Assembly: GCA_963932465.1 (NCBI GenBank)
Contig: OZ010788.1
Span: 198,898,559-198,962,558, forward strand
From: Maratus speciosus
Taxonomy: Eukaryota > Arthropoda > Arachnida > Araneae > Salticidae
DNA length: 64,000 nucleotides
Reading direction: 5' to 3'
Shown here: one piece after another, positions 22,497-35,420 of the stretch
Position numbering within the stretch: the first letter of the stretch is position 1
How the letters are laid out: each line of letters opens with the position of its first letter
The notes under the pieces: model-generated
What the model was told of the DNA's origin: nothing
Seen by the model: the letters and a program-made list of their open reading frames with translations, nothing else
The model's database searches: none
Made by a program: the position numbers and the translations under genes

Positions 22497-25025
22497 TTTT
22501 TACTTTTTTCTATCTTTACAAGAAGAAAGTATTGGCTTCGTAAAAGTTTTCGAAATCCGATTTTCGACGGACTTACACGTTTTAGGGATCAGAGATCACG
22601 AAAAAATGCTTTTACAAAATGTCTGTCTGTGTGTGACACAAATTTTGTAGAACCTCTATCTCAAGAACTAATGAACGAAATTTAATAAAACTTTATATTC
22701 CGTTAGTGCCTGATATAAACTGCTGCTGATCACTTTTTGGTGTAAATCGTCTATAGGTGGCGCTGCCACGCTGCATTATTCACGATTTCCACAATAGCTC
22801 TATCTCAAAAACTAATGCACGGATTTTCATCAAACTTCAAATTCAATTAGAAATTGACATAAGTTGTTGCTGATTAGATTTTAGTGTAAATCACCTAACC
22901 GGCGACGCTGTTATATTGCATTTTTCAGGAAGTATTAACATGAATGAGGTAGAAGAAAGTTTTGGGATTGTCACATCCGACTAGTTTATATTGTCTTTAA
23001 TTTTAAAATATTAAATCCAAAATTGATGAAAACTAGTCGGATGTGGCAATCCCAAAACTTTCTTCTATCTCATGCAATGTTAATACTTCCTGAAAAATAC
23101 AGCCGGTTAGATGATTTACACCAAAATCTAATCAGCAACAACTGTCAATTTCTAACGGAATCTGAAGTTTCATGAAAATCCGTGCATTAGTTTTTGAGTA
23201 GAGCTATGGCGGAAATCGTGAAATATTCTGCATAGCAGCGCCACCTGTCGGGCGATATATACCAAAACCTAATAAGCAACAACTTAAGTCAACTTGATAA
23301 CTCAAGTTGAAGTTTGATTAAAATCCGTGATCTTCTTGAGATAAAACTGTTGCGGGAATCAGGAAAAATGCAGCATAGCAGCGTCAGCTGTTGGGCGATT
23401 TACACAAAAATGTAGTCAGCGGCAACTCATATCAAGGACTAACTGAATCTGAAGTTTGATGACAGTCCACGCATTAGTTCTTGAGATAGAGACATTGTGG
23501 AAATAAGGAAAAATGGTGTATAACAGTGCCACCTGTTGGGTGATTTATACCTAAACGTAGTAAACATAAACTCATATCAAGGACTAACTGAATCTGAAGT
23601 TTCATGAAAATCCGTACATTATTTCTTGAGATAGAGCCATTAAGGAAATCGTAAAAAATGCAGCATAGCAGCGCCAACTGTTGAGAGATTTGCTCCAAAA
23701 ACTAATCAGCACCAATTTATATCAGGGACTAACTGAATTTAAATTTTTATTAAATTCCGTGCATTAGTTCTTGAGATAGTGCGCCCACAAAATTTGGCTC
23801 ACACACATACATACAGACAGACTCACAGACATACTCACAAACAGAAATTTTCTAAAAACATATTTTTTCGGGATCTCTGACCCCTAAAACGTGTAAATCC
23901 ATCGAAAACCGGAATTCGAAAATTCTCACGAATCCAATACTTTCTTCTTGTAAAGACAGAAGAAAGTAAACTAGTCGGATGTACAAATCCCAAAACTTTC
24001 TTCTATCTCATACATGTCAATACTTCAAAATTCGTTATCACTTTACCAAAATTAAATGGCAACCTATGCTCATCATAATGATTCTAAAAAGATGAAATTC
24101 CATGCTTTAGTTCTTGAGATATGACTATCGCTGAAATCGCGTAAATACAACAAAATTCAGCACCACTTATAGGGTGATTTACACCAGAACCTAATCATCA
24201 TCAACTTATGTCAACGTCTAACTGAATATGAAATTTTGGGGAAATTCGTGCATTAGTTCTTGAGATAGAGCTGTTGTGCAAATCATGACAAATGCAGCAT
24301 AGAAGCGCCACCTGTGGAGCGATTTGCACCAACACATAATCAGCAGCAATATTAATCTAGGTGTACTTGAATCTGAAGTTTGATGAAAATTCGTGGATTA
24401 GTTCTTGAGATAGAGCTATTGAGGAAATCGTTCTAAATGCAGCACAGCAGCGCCACCTATTGGTCGATTTACACCAACACGTAGTCAGCATAATTTCATA
24501 TAAAGGACTAACTAAATCCGATGTTTGATGAAAATGTGTGTATTAGTTCTTGAGATACAGCTACTGCGAAAATAGTGTAAATCCTGCAAAATGCAGCATA
24601 GCAACGTCACCTGCTGGGCGATTTAAACCAAAACGTAAACAGCACCAACTCATATCAAGGAATAACTGAATCTGACGTTTTATAAAAATTCGTGGAGTAG
24701 TTCATGAGATAGAGCTATTGCGGAAATCCTGCAAAATGCAGCATAGCAGCGCCACCTGCTGGGCGATTTACACCAAAAACTAATCAGCACATATCTATAT
24801 CTGGGACTACCTGAATATAAATTTTTATTAAATTCCGTCCATTAGTTCTTGAGATAGAGCGCCCACAAAATTTGTGTCACATACAGACAGACAGACAGAC
24901 ATTTTGTAAAAACATGTTTATTGGAATCTCTGACCCCTAAAACGTGTAAATCTGTCAAAAACCGGAAATCAAAAATTTTCATGAATCCAATACTTTCTTC
25001 TTGTAAAGATAGAAGAAAGTAAAAA
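22497..25025. repeat. Three-module array of ~145-bp units with shared ends
   Basis: Both outer edges carry an inverted sequence of about 110 bp built on CTTTACAAGAAGAAAGTATT and CTAAAACGTGTAAATC. Units repeat GCAGCATAGCAGCGCCACCTG, GGGCGATTTACACC, AATCAGCA and CTTGAGATAGAGCTATTG at about 145 bp. There are three modules: 22497 to about 22985 (two units, reverse), 23028-23968 (forward), and 23969-25025 (forward). Modules 1 and 2 meet head to head around ACTAGTCGGATGTG. Module 3 opens with the same ACTAGTCGGATG word. Not coding. The repeat units are not CRISPR: they lack short constant repeats with unique spacers. A shorter relative lies at 45021-45420. Confidence 0.8.
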
Positions 25026-27167
25026 GCGACAAGACACAAGAGTCGAACTTCTGTCTTGATTTATCTAAAGCAAACCCCTCCCCTCATTTTTAATTGTACT
25101 TAAATTAAAATGCAAACAATATTTATAAATATGTTTTATGTTTACATATGTTTTTATGAAATTTGGAATGATACAATCAAAAGCGAATACTGAAAAATAA
25201 ATAAGATGGTAGATTTTTCTATTGCTTTGAAACTAACTGCTTTACAACTACTTCATTAAAATTTTTAGTTCAATACATAGAGAACTAACTATGTAAGAAT
25301 TTCTTCTGGAAACGGAACGTATTCCCAGAAGCATTTGATGGATAGTGTGAATTATTAATATGTGAATGTGACTGGATCTAAACTAGATCTTTTAGAAACA
25401 ATTGTAAACTATGTTATTTTTTTTATTTTTTTTATTTTTTAGAGAGCAGAAAGTTGAGCCTATATTACCCCAAGGTTACTTTATAGCATCGTTTAAAGTC
25501 AATTGATAACGATAAAGTGGGGTGTTTACCTTTAGCAGAAGGGACCGTTTAGGGAAGGTGTGGAGGGATTTGAGGGGATCCTCCTCGTCTCTAACTTTCT
25601 AATTACGTCCACTTGACCACATATTTCCTGGAAAAAAAAAGACCATTCTTCTGGAGTATCTCTTTTGGCAAGCACTTTGCAAAGGTCACTTTTATCAGCT
25701 TTTATTTGAAAAATAAGGATCGAAATTTTAGTGATGAAAAAAGTTATGATAAAAAAGGTTTCAACTGTATCTTATAGTTGTTAATTATAGTTTATCCTGT
25801 GTTGAAAACTTGTATTTTTATTTATTTATGTAAAAAGTAATATGCAAACTTCTTATTATTGAATGCAATTGTTAATTTTTATTTATAATTGAAAACTGGA
25901 TTTTTATTCATAATTTTATTAATTGAAATGTAACACAAAAACATAGATTATGTTAGCATTCAGGAAGTTAATTGTTTTAGAAATTTGGAATTCTTGATAG
26001 CTATTCAGGTATTTTAACACGGAGAAAACAAAATCATATAAATCAGAATTAAATAAATAAATCTGTTTTTCAGAAATATAGGACATAGTCTTTCTTTTTT
26101 AGCTTATTTATAAAATATTGCAAAACACAACACAGAAATATAAATCACATGTTTTAATGCAAACAACTGTTGATGATATATTTTTAAAATATGAAAATCA
26201 ATAAATTATTTTCGTAAATACTTATAACTCATATGTTTAAATTTATTTATTTTCAAGAATTAATTATCTGCATTTGTACAAAATATGAATTAAAACGAGA
26301 AAGAAAAATTATGCATCAAGCATCGAAGAAATAGTTCCACTGTTTAATAAGATAACAAAGATACCAACGTAAACAATTTGGAAAACGCACAATACATTTG
26401 AAAAAACAATTTCAGCAATTAGCATGAATAGTCGGGTAAATTTCCGAATTACTGTGTGGAGACCTGTATATAATCTATAAGATTTGTATGTATACTACAT
26501 ATTAAAATGTTAGTTCAGTTAGGAAACCTACGGCACAATTGAAAATTATCCTTCAGCAATTTCCATCAATAAGCGGAAATTGGAAATGTACTCGAGATCT
26601 TTTGTGCATCCCTGTATATGAGCTATAATATGATCTTAGTAAAGGTTATATTTACCAAGTTTTGTGTAAAAAATAGCGCGACACATTAAAAATGCGTACC
26701 ACAACTGAAAACGCACTTACAGCAATTATTCCTCATAGACATACACAATATGTCCCTGTAAATAAAGGATGAATGCATCACACACTATATTTCGTTTTAA
26801 GCATGCCGTGGTGCACTTCAGCGATATTTATTAATTTCAGTATGTTTGAAATAGTGTAACATCATTAAAATTTACCGCAAACGATTTTCCCTCATAGACC
26901 GTAATGTAACAGAATTCTTTTGTGTGCCCCCTTAAACAAACTATACATGCTATATTTTCTATTTTTAATAGGAGACATGCTATAAGTAAACCCCAATAGC
27001 TTATACCAATTTCACAAGTTAATTAGCTAAAGTCAGAGCAAGCACAAAAAAATACTTATTTTGAAATATATACATAGTTAAAAAATACCAAATTAATCCA
27101 GAAACTGTATCACATATAATTATGTATATATTTCAAATATAATATGAGTATGTAAATTTAATACATA
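25026..27167. other. Intron; weak degenerate repeats
   Basis: AT-rich. Words such as GAAAACGCAC and CAGCAATT recur at about 26370, 26550 and 26710, suggesting an old ~160-bp tandem repeat. A somewhat GC-richer patch lies at 25440-25620. No gene recognised. Confidence 0.4.
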
Positions 27168-28618
27168 GGGGAGATGGGGGATGAATGGGGCATTTTCACA
27201 AAAATATTTATTTTTTTACTTAAGTTATTATCAATATTATATATCACATTTCATACATTAGGTATTTGACAACACATATGAACAATATTTATTCTAGATT
27301 ATGATTTATTCAGAAAAATATTATGAATTTAAAAAAACGTTCCTCCCTGTCCCAATCATCCCCACAGCAGGGATGAATGAGACACTAATGGGGATTGATG
27401 GGACACAAAGATTTTTCTCCCTGTATTCGATTTTACCAAATTAAAATTTATAATTATAACCTTATATGTAATTATATTTGTAATATATGATTTTACAGCA
27501 CGAATCGATATGTTTTTTTTCAAAAACTTCTTTTATTGCAGTTTTAACTTTTAATGCAGACTTCAGCTATCAATCTGTTCTTTTTTCCCACTTATGAGAC
27601 ATTTTAGATTTGAAATGAAAGTGCAAAATGTCTTTTAAATATGGCATAGCTAATAATTTTCAATCATAACTTATTAATTAATATTAATTAAATGTATCAT
27701 GCAGAACGGAAATTATTGGATCGATGGGAAAGTCGTGTTGTGTTGGGAAAATCAATTCGCACCAGAAAATTCTGCCTAGTAATTATTAGACATTAGATAT
27801 CGGAATCAATGTCTAATAATTAAATGATAGAATTTTCCGGTACGAATTAATTTTCCCAACACAACACGACTTTCCGATTGACCCAATATGTTAGGGGTGG
27901 GGATTTATTTGTGCAACATTTCAAAATTCAATATAATTTCCCCCATTTGATCAATAAACATAAATTTATATAAAACATATACTATTTTTAACAATTTTAT
28001 CTATTTTGATTAAGTTTTAGTACCAATTTTTTGATAATCCATTAATAATTATTACAATTCAATAAATAACACTCAGAAATTTTAAACAATAACAACTCAT
28101 ATAATGCTATTTAATACTATTAATTAACGTAAATTATTAATTTATCAACCTATATAATACTATTTAGTTAATAAATAAAATTTTCACCATCTCTAGGGAT
28201 AAATGAGAATGTCCCACTCATCCCCATTTGAAATGTCCCAATCATCCCCATGATGCATATATTCCCTTCTCAGCCATTTTACCTCAAAAATTGTTTTGTC
28301 ACATTGGTTATTATTCATTCAGTTTAATTATCGATATTGAACCTTAAAATAAATAGCTACAACATAGCTTAATTTTTTTATATTGTATAAGATATTTCAC
28401 ATCTTCAAATGTAAAAAAAACTTACTTTTAAGCAGAGATTTCAGAAAATGCAACTTTGAAGGAAAATGAAAACAGCAATGTGGTCATACTTTTAGTTCTG
28501 AAGCACACTGTGGTAAAGCCTTATATCGTTTTAGGAAGCAATTTAAAATAAATGTTTATTGCCGGAAATATTGAGAATGTCCCATCCATCCCTTGTCCCA
28601 TTCATCCCCTAGCTCCCC
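27168..28618. mobile_element. TA-flanked element with GGGGAG inverted ends
   Basis: Element of 1,451 bp between TA at 27166-27167 and 28619-28620. Left end GGGGAGATGGGGGATGAATG and right end, inverted, GGGGAGCTAGGGGATGAATG. Subterminal copies of GGGATGAATGGGAC recur inside (27370, 28200). A TA target suggests the Tc1/mariner/pogo group. No transposase frame is left. It hosts the palindrome at 27714-27888. Confidence 0.7.
27714..27888. repeat. ~175-bp near-complete palindrome (MITE-like hairpin)
   Basis: The arms pair almost throughout: GGGAAAGTCGTGTTGTG with CACAACACGACTTTCC, AGAAAATTCT with AGAATTTTC, and AATTATTAGACATT with AATGTCTAATAATT, around a loop of about 13 nt near AGATATCGG. It lies inside the TA-flanked element and may be a young MITE. 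Confidence 0.8.
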
Positions 28619-28882
28619 TACTCATCATTCATATTGAAAATTTGTATTTATTCCTAAAGTGTTAAAAAAAAAAGAAAAAGAAGAAAAGAAATATATACAA
28701 TAAAAGACACAAGAAATGGTTTCAAATGCAATAAATAGATGAAACATTAAACATGCTGTCTAAGTAATCACGTTGCATTAATATAAGTACTTTTTTAGAA
28801 GTAAATTTTTAAAATGAAAAAAAAAATATTTTTTACATTTACTTAAAAAAATGTATATATATATATATATATTTACCATACT

Positions 28883-29667
28883 CAGACCTGCCAACCTTTG
28901 AAAATGAGAAATCGTAGCACCCAAAATTCAAATTAATCTGGAGGTTGGTTGGTTGTGTGGATGGGTGCTGTCTTTTACGCTGCATATCGGGTGAACTCTG
29001 ATTACTTTCGGTTCGGACCGAATTTAGATTCATGCAGGTTGGGTTAACCCGATTTTTTCAAAAGTTGGTTCTTTATATTCTTTCAGATCAAAAACTGTAT
29101 GTATCATAACGATAAACATAAAGAATAAAGATTTTTGTCTGTGTATGATGTTTCCTATGAAGAAAGCACAGACCTGGGGTGATTCTGTAAAAAAAAAAAA
29201 ATCAGAAATTGTCAGAAAATTTTCTGAAAGGTTACAGCAGTGGGGGAGGCGGTTACGCACTAATTATGCATTTTTTTCAGCGATGCTTTGACAAAATTCG
29301 CGTTTTTTTAGCGATTCTTTGACGAGATTCGCGTATTTTTCTGAGATGACAAATTTTGCGTTTTTTCACGATCCTTTGAGGAAATTTGTATTTTTTTTTT
29401 TTTGCGATCCGTTGAAGAAATTTGCTTTTTTTTCGCAATTCCTTCACGCAATTTTCAATTTTTCGGTATCCTGTGACGAAATTTGCGTTTTTCTGCGATC
29501 CTTTGACGAATTGGCATTTTTTTGCGAACGACTGACGAAATTGATTTTTTTCGGCGTGTGTGTTTTTTGAAAAAAAAATCGTAGTTTTAGACCGATTTTC
29601 GTAGCATCGTAGTTTTTAGCTCCAAATCGTAGAAACTACGATTTTTTCGTAGCAGTTGGCAGGTCTG
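28883..29667. mobile_element. 785-bp element with CAGACCTGCCAAC ends and 6-bp duplication
   Basis: Ends CAGACCTGCCAAC and, inverted, CAGACCTGCCAAC match over 13 bp. CATACT flanks both sides (28877-28882, 29668-29673), so the duplication appears to be 6 bp. The right interior has repeated ATCGTAG/CTACGAT words. It carries the short tandem repeat at 29270-29560. No transposase. A 6-bp duplication does not fit hAT; I leave the superfamily open. Confidence 0.7.
29270..29560 (-). repeat. ~35-bp minisatellite in the CAGACC element
   Basis: About eight units of the form GCGATCCTTTGACGAAATTTGCGTTTTT, with variable T-runs. The inverse sequence (TTTCGTCAAAGGATCGCAGAAAAA) forms the minisatellites in the Helitron at 39256-42693. 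Confidence 0.75.
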
Positions 29668-29672
29668 CATAC

Positions 29673-29941
29673 TTTAGTATTGAGCTGGTGGCATGAATTA
29701 ATAGCCGAAGAAATAGCCAAAAATCGCTATTTATAGGAGTTTTTTTTATTTATTTATTCTGATAATTTAAGTGGTTCAAAGCGCGTAATTTGATTAAATG
29801 TCTTAGATTTTTGTTTTATTGATATTTTTATTTATTTAACATATATACCTGTACATATATTGGCATATTACTATACATATTACTATAGGCGTATTACTAT
29901 ACATATCGGCTGTTAATTCATGGCACCAGCTCAATACTAAA
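29673..29941. repeat. 269-bp palindromic MITE-like repeat
   Basis: Inverted ends TTTAGTATTGAGCTGGTG and CACCAGCTCAATACTAAA extend for about 35 bp (ATGAATTAATAGCCG versus CGGCTGTTAATTCAT). It abuts the right end of the previous element. The target duplication is unclear. Confidence 0.65.
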
Positions 29942-31000
29942 CTATCGCTTTTAATAAATTTCAGATCCTTATTTGAATTCCAAAATTTTTCGTATTGTTA
30001 GGTGGAATCTAAAATAAAACAAATCAAATATAAAAGGTCTATTAGAGCTTTCAATTTAAAAAAATGGTTTTAATCTATACTCTATAACCCGGGAAGCCTG
30101 TTATGGTTCCCCTAGTGATATATAACGCTACAACTGGAGGAAGGTGGTGGGCCAAAAATTTTTGTCGTTGAGAAATTACTTTTTAAAAATTATTTATATA
30201 TTTTTGCTTGCATTCATTTTTAAGCCAAATTCAAATACGCCTTCTTCTTTCTTTCTTTTTTTCTGTACTTCTTCTTTTTCTTTCTTTCTTTTTTAGTCCC
30301 AAAGAGAAAATAAAATACTTCATTTAACTGATGAAGACATTTTCAAATTGGTGAGGAAAAAAAAAAAAGTATACGCATTAATTTTATATCAATCAATTTA
30401 ATCGTTATATGACCATTGAAGTGCTTTTGAAGTTCATTTTACTATTTGTGGAAGTTAACTCTTAATTTTTCTGGGAAGTGTGTTAAAAAGAAATATCTAG
30501 GTAAGAACAAAGTGTTATAATTCTGTGCATTTTTTAAGTTTAATGGTCTTAGTGATGCAAGAGAATTTGAATTTATAAGTAGCGAATAAATTGTGAGTAT
30601 TCTAGCATTATTATAAAGTAATTAAAAGAAAAAAATGTGCTTGATGTAATCTTTATTAAATGGACTATATTTTTTTCTTATGATTTCGCCCCCCCCCCCT
30701 TTAAAATTGACATTGCTAAAGTACCATTTTAAAATCTCATAATTTATTTTTACCTCACTTTTTCTAAAGACCTCCTATTTCTGAAGATGTTATTTGATAC
30801 TACTATACATGAAAATTATAATGTGACAAAATTTCGGAGACAAGTAAACGACCCGAAAACAATTTTTAAACAATCGCGAAATGTAAATATTCTATCGTAT
30901 TATAAACTGAATATACAATCTACTAACTTGTTATTCTACTTTAATAAGAATACAACCCCCTAAACAAACCTTACCACAGCTTTCCCTTCACGGTGGAAGG
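29942..31000. other. Intron sequence without recognised features
   Basis: AT-rich with pyrimidine-rich patches near 30240-30300 and a poly-C run near 30690. Nothing assignable. Confidence 0.4.
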
Positions 31001-31830
31001 TTAAAATAATTATCGCACGCATCTCGTACGTGCCAAGTAAAAGTGCCAATTACATCTTGGAGGGGGAGACCGTGCATTGCAGGAAAGAAAAGAATGAAGA
31101 CTCCAGCTCACATCGGGTCACGTAATGGACCTGATCCGAAAAACCATGTATTTTCTAAAGAGACTCGAAATTTCGTCTAAATTCCCACTTTAGACGGCAA
31201 GATAAAAAGGAACAGGTCTATCATAATTCATCTTAAAGATGGCACTTTGGAGACAGTGAGATAAAGCATGGACCACCTGGGGACCACCATGGACCACCGA
31301 CATAGTGAAACTAATCAACGCTTTTCCACGATCATGTTGTCCAGCGGAGTGTCAGGCACAGAAATTGGGCCGAGTCAAGGCTGACCTATAGCAGAACAAC
31401 GAGCAGATGATTTTGACAGGAAAACATCGCTAGGGGCTAAAAAACTCTCTATTGTTTTTCGGAGAGAAATGAGAGGATATAGGGGATCCCAGATGAGAAA
31501 AAGTTAATTAGCTTCTAGACCCAAGAGAGTGAAGATTCACAGGTCTTCACCTGGTAAGGAGAGATAAATCTCTCGGAGACCACTCTGATAGTTTTTCTCG
31601 GAAGTATGGTCCGAGGATGAAAGAGACATTCTTTCTCACAGCGGGGGATAGCTGTGCAGTGAAGTACAGCGACAGGCTGTCAGCTGAGAATAGAGCTCTT
31701 TAACTCTTCATAGTGACATTTTCTACGGAGTAGATGAATAGAGTCTCGGAGACTCTTTAATATTGCTCAACTATTCAACCTAGTAATTAAGGTCTTTGAT
31801 TACCTTGTCACCTCACTAACTTTTTTAGCA
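31000..31830. other. GC-richer unassigned segment, possible solo LTR
   Basis: Base composition is clearly more balanced than the surroundings, with motifs such as GGACCACCTGGGGACCACC and TCTCGGAGACTC. It has no long open frame. The length and composition would suit a retrotransposon LTR, but I could not find convincing TG...CA ends with a short duplication. Confidence 0.25.
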
Positions 31831-32042
31831 TCAAAACTTTATTCAACTTAATTTTGTTTTGTACATAATGATGATATTTAGGCCAGAAAACCTTTGTGTT
31901 TAATGTGAAAATCTTTTTATTCTTCATAACTAAATATTTATCATTAACGCCTTTGAATAGAACTACCACGTTACCGCACTCATCAGAAGCAATACTACTA
32001 TAGAAATATGTTAGAAATATAAATTCCCAAACAATTCTTTAA

Positions 32043-33006
32043 CCCTTACCCGGGCAAGACTAAAACTAAAATATTTAAATTAATTTCCATCTTATAATAC
32101 TAAAAATACATTATAAAACCCACAATCTAAAGAAAATTTTGTTTACCATAAACGCAACAGGTGTTGGAAATGTTCTTCCCTATGGATAAATAGTAAACAA
32201 TGAAAGCGGTAAAAATATCACTTGTCTGCTTGAGTCACACAATATCTCATTAACAACTATCAATGCAACTGTTATATAAACTATGGCTTCCCCCTTATGA
32301 TACTAAAATCACTTTAAATACATTAAATAACCCACAATTTTAAGAAAAAATTTTGTTCACCGTAAAAGTAATAGGAATTGGAAATATTCTTCCCATTGCC
32401 TAAATAGTAAACAACAGAGCTGGTAAACATATGACCTTTGCCTCCTTGAGGCATAAAATATCACACATACGAATGATAATGCAATAAATGAAAATAAGAA
32501 ATCAATAAAATAAAATAAAAAGCATTTAACCTAAATTTAGTTTTTAACAATATTATAATTATTTCTATAAATAAAAAATAGTTTGAAGAACAAAAATTTA
32601 ATAGGTAAACATTAGAGACCATAGGGGAATAATTTCCCACTCACTTTGAAGTTTTACAAAAAGTAACTAAACGATTTACCAAAATATTTTTACATTGAAT
32701 TCTTCAAAATATTATAAGCATGCAAGAAAAAACAAATTTTCTTACTTCCTCAAGCGAAAACTATACTATTTTTGCACAAAAACAGAAAACATCAATCACA
32801 CTTTGCAATCTAAATTCATTCCACAAATGACAACAATGCATTTTTTGAAAGTACTTCTGCGATTACCGCCATCTACTCACATGTTTGTTAACACCAAAAC
32901 TCCCGCTTTCTTTACCGTAGAAAATCCATGTGGGAAGTAAAATTCTTAAGACCGTTTTGGCATAAAAAAGTAAGTGGTATATATATTCCCACTACCCGGG
33001 TAAGGG
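32043..33006. mobile_element. piggyBac-like element with CCCTTACCCGGG ends
   Basis: Left end TTAA|CCCTTACCCGGGCAAG and right end, inverted, CCCTTACCCGGGTAG, 964 bp apart. The left target is TTAA and the right flank TAAG, so the duplication is imperfect. Inside are two tandem ~235-bp units (ACAATCTAAAGAAAATTTTG near 32120 and ACAATTTTAAGAAAAAATTTTG near 32333). No transposase. Confidence 0.55.
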
Positions 33007-33047
33007 TAAGAGGATACTTCACTCATGCAAAAACACCCACTCACTAA

Positions 33048-33417
33048 AGTTAATCCTATTGAAGAGATTTTTAAAGATATCTCGTTTGCATTACAATATT
33101 TTTAAATGAATTTTTTTTCTTTTTCTTTTTTTTTTTTTTTTTTTTTTGCATTGAAATAGCTCTACAAAGGCTGTTTTTTATTTTATTTTATTTATTTATT
33201 TTTTTAAATAAGGAAATTTTCACTTTTGAAACCAGTTCTGAAAAGTAAAAGCATCCCAATAAAAAATACATACCTGAAAACAAAATGGAAAAAGTAAAAA
33301 ATGGCCTTTGTAGAGATCAATCTCAACTAGCCAATGCAAAAAAAAAAAAAAAAAAATCATTTAAAAATATTGAAATACAACTGAGATATCTTAAAAATTT
33401 CTTCTATAGGATTAACA
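33048..33417. repeat. ~370-bp palindromic repeat with T/A runs
   Basis: Outer arms GTTAATCCTATTGAAGAG and TTCTTCTATAGGATTAAC are inverse. Matching continues through AAAGATATCTC/GAGATATCTT and AATATTTTTAAATGA/TCATTTAAAAATATT, then TTTTTTGCATTG/CAATGCAAAAAA and TACAAAGGC/GCCTTTGTA. The centre is AT-rich. Confidence 0.75.
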
Positions 33418-35327
33418 TTATCGAACTCCTGTTTTCACAGGAGTGAAGTAACCTCTTAACGACATTTTTACATAAAGTTTTAGGTCAAAATTTATCCATT
33501 TCAGCAATATATTTTTAAAAAGATTTTTTAATAATATTGCAACTTTAAAATTGTAGTAAAGCCAGGAAAGTGATATAAAGAATTTAATGATAGTTTTCAG
33601 TGAAGTGAAACTGTTGCTTACTTTAAAAATTTCAACTTCTAATGTTCAAATAGTTTTTTTTTCTTTTGAACTTGTATGGTCAAAACTGTGAAACAGACTT
33701 GGCATAATAATAGCTGCAAAGCTTGTGTTTTTGTTTAAAGTATTGAATAGCCAAAATTAGCTTTTTTATGTTTTGGAAAATGTTGGGAAATTAAATTAAA
33801 AAATTCATTTATTTACTATATCTATTTTTTTTTTCTGAAATGTTTATTTTTGTATGTAGAGTTTTTATAAAACAATAAGTTTTTTGTACAACTAAGGTTA
33901 TTAATTTTTTAATTATCTAAAATTTAAGTTGATATAGATTATGATAATATACTTAGTTGTCTCTACTCTTGATTGATCATTTAGAATATGAATTAGAATT
34001 TTCTCTGATCCATTTACTATATATGTTTGCATAAAGGTAAAAACAGATTAAAAGGAAAAAAATACTCTTTAAGTAAAAAGATGCCCCCCCCCCCCCCCCC
34101 AAACTCCTTAATTCCAATAGCTTTCAAAAGTTTATTTATTTTGTTTATTTTTATTTCTAATATAACCTTGTAAGACTTAGATTTTTCTACTCATCTTTAT
34201 GTAAGAAAATCAAATTAATCTGTCTCATGAAAAATTTTAATCGTTTTACTTAACAATTCTTATTTTTAGCTGTTTCTCAACAATGCATTGTTTATTGATA
34301 CTTTTTATTAATAATCTTGTTATTTTTAATTCTTTTTTGTTTTATTATGTTATTGAGTTATGTTATCTTATTTATTAGAGGGTTTTTTTTTAAAGTTTAA
34401 ACCATTTTTATAAATATGAAAACTTTATTATTGTGCTTCCTAGTGATTTATTTTTACTTTTCATTCTGTAAAATTTTTAGAATTCTTTCGGCTTTCTTGT
34501 AATTTCTGCAAGTGTCTCTCTTTGTGTTTTATGATCTTGTCACCAAGCTTTTATGATGTTGCCTCCAGTTTTTCTTTTATATCACCAGTTTTTCTCTTAT
34601 ATCATCTGTTAAAACCCATTCTTCATAGATATTGAGTTCACTTACTAAATGTTGTAAATCAACATAGTTTAAAATAATTTTAAATTAGTATATTCTAAAT
34701 CCAGTTGCCTTTCCTATTTTTCTTCTTGCTAGAAAAACTAGATTCTTGTATTAGAATGATGGTGTCTTATGCCTTTTATAGAAGATTAGAAGCTGCTTAT
34801 ATTATTACTTAAATTTTCTTTTTCTTTTCTTCCCCCAATTCATTTTTTATTCAATATAAATGAAAAAGAAAGATTGATTAACAATTGTGAAAAATAATTA
34901 GAAATCTCTCTCTCTCCAAAAAAATAAAATAAAATATATATATATATATAATATATATATATATATATCAATTTGCTTATATCATTGAATTCTGTACTCT
35001 TGAAAACGTAATTCAATATATAAGTTTTTCAATTATTTTTTTCGGTATCCATATTTTTCTTTTTTTCTTCCATATTAATTCTTGTAATTAAGTATAAGGC
35101 ACTTTATTTTATATATACAGTTGTATATTATAGGTTTGTGGTATCCATTTTCAGTGTCATTTCACAATATTGCAGTTTTTGATGATCTCGGTAATGTTTA
35201 ATTAATGGTTATATATCACAATTCAATGTTTATTTACTCTGTACTAATTTTTATTGTACAATTCTTCAGAATCTTTAGCTATAATTCAAACTTTCTTTTT
35301 ATCTATTTTTATTAATATTCTTAACAG
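33418..35327. other. Intron; poly-C and AT runs
   Basis: No genes recognised. A C-run lies at about 34084-34100 and an (AT)n run at about 34931-34968. It ends in the acceptor TTCTTAACAG at the exon boundary. Confidence 0.5.
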
Positions 35328-35420
35328 TAGTCCTCCCCAGAAAAAAAGAAAAATACGGGGTTATAAAGAAGATCCATTTATATTTTTTGAAGACTCTGAA
35401 GAAGTCTGGCCTCGAGTAAG
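35328..35420 (+). CDS. NSUN2: NSUN2 exon (GYKEDPF block)
   Basis: A 93-nt exon reading SSPPQKKRKIRGYKEDPF then IFFEDSEEVWPRV. The KK-K-x-x-GYKEDPF pattern matches the conserved lysine-rich segment and (G/F)KEDPF motif that opens the C-terminal domain of animal NSUN2. The first base completes Ser with AG from the microexon. The last two bases (AG) join A of the next exon to give Arg. A stronger-looking donor, GTAAGG, lies 5 nt earlier at 35416 but would break the frame to the next exon, so the donor at 35421 is chosen. It lies 24.9 kb from the microexon. Confidence 0.9.

Noticed and set aside
22497..25025. Regular repeats that could suggest a CRISPR array
   Set aside because: The whole 145-bp unit repeats with divergence, there are no unique spacers, and the genome is eukaryotic.
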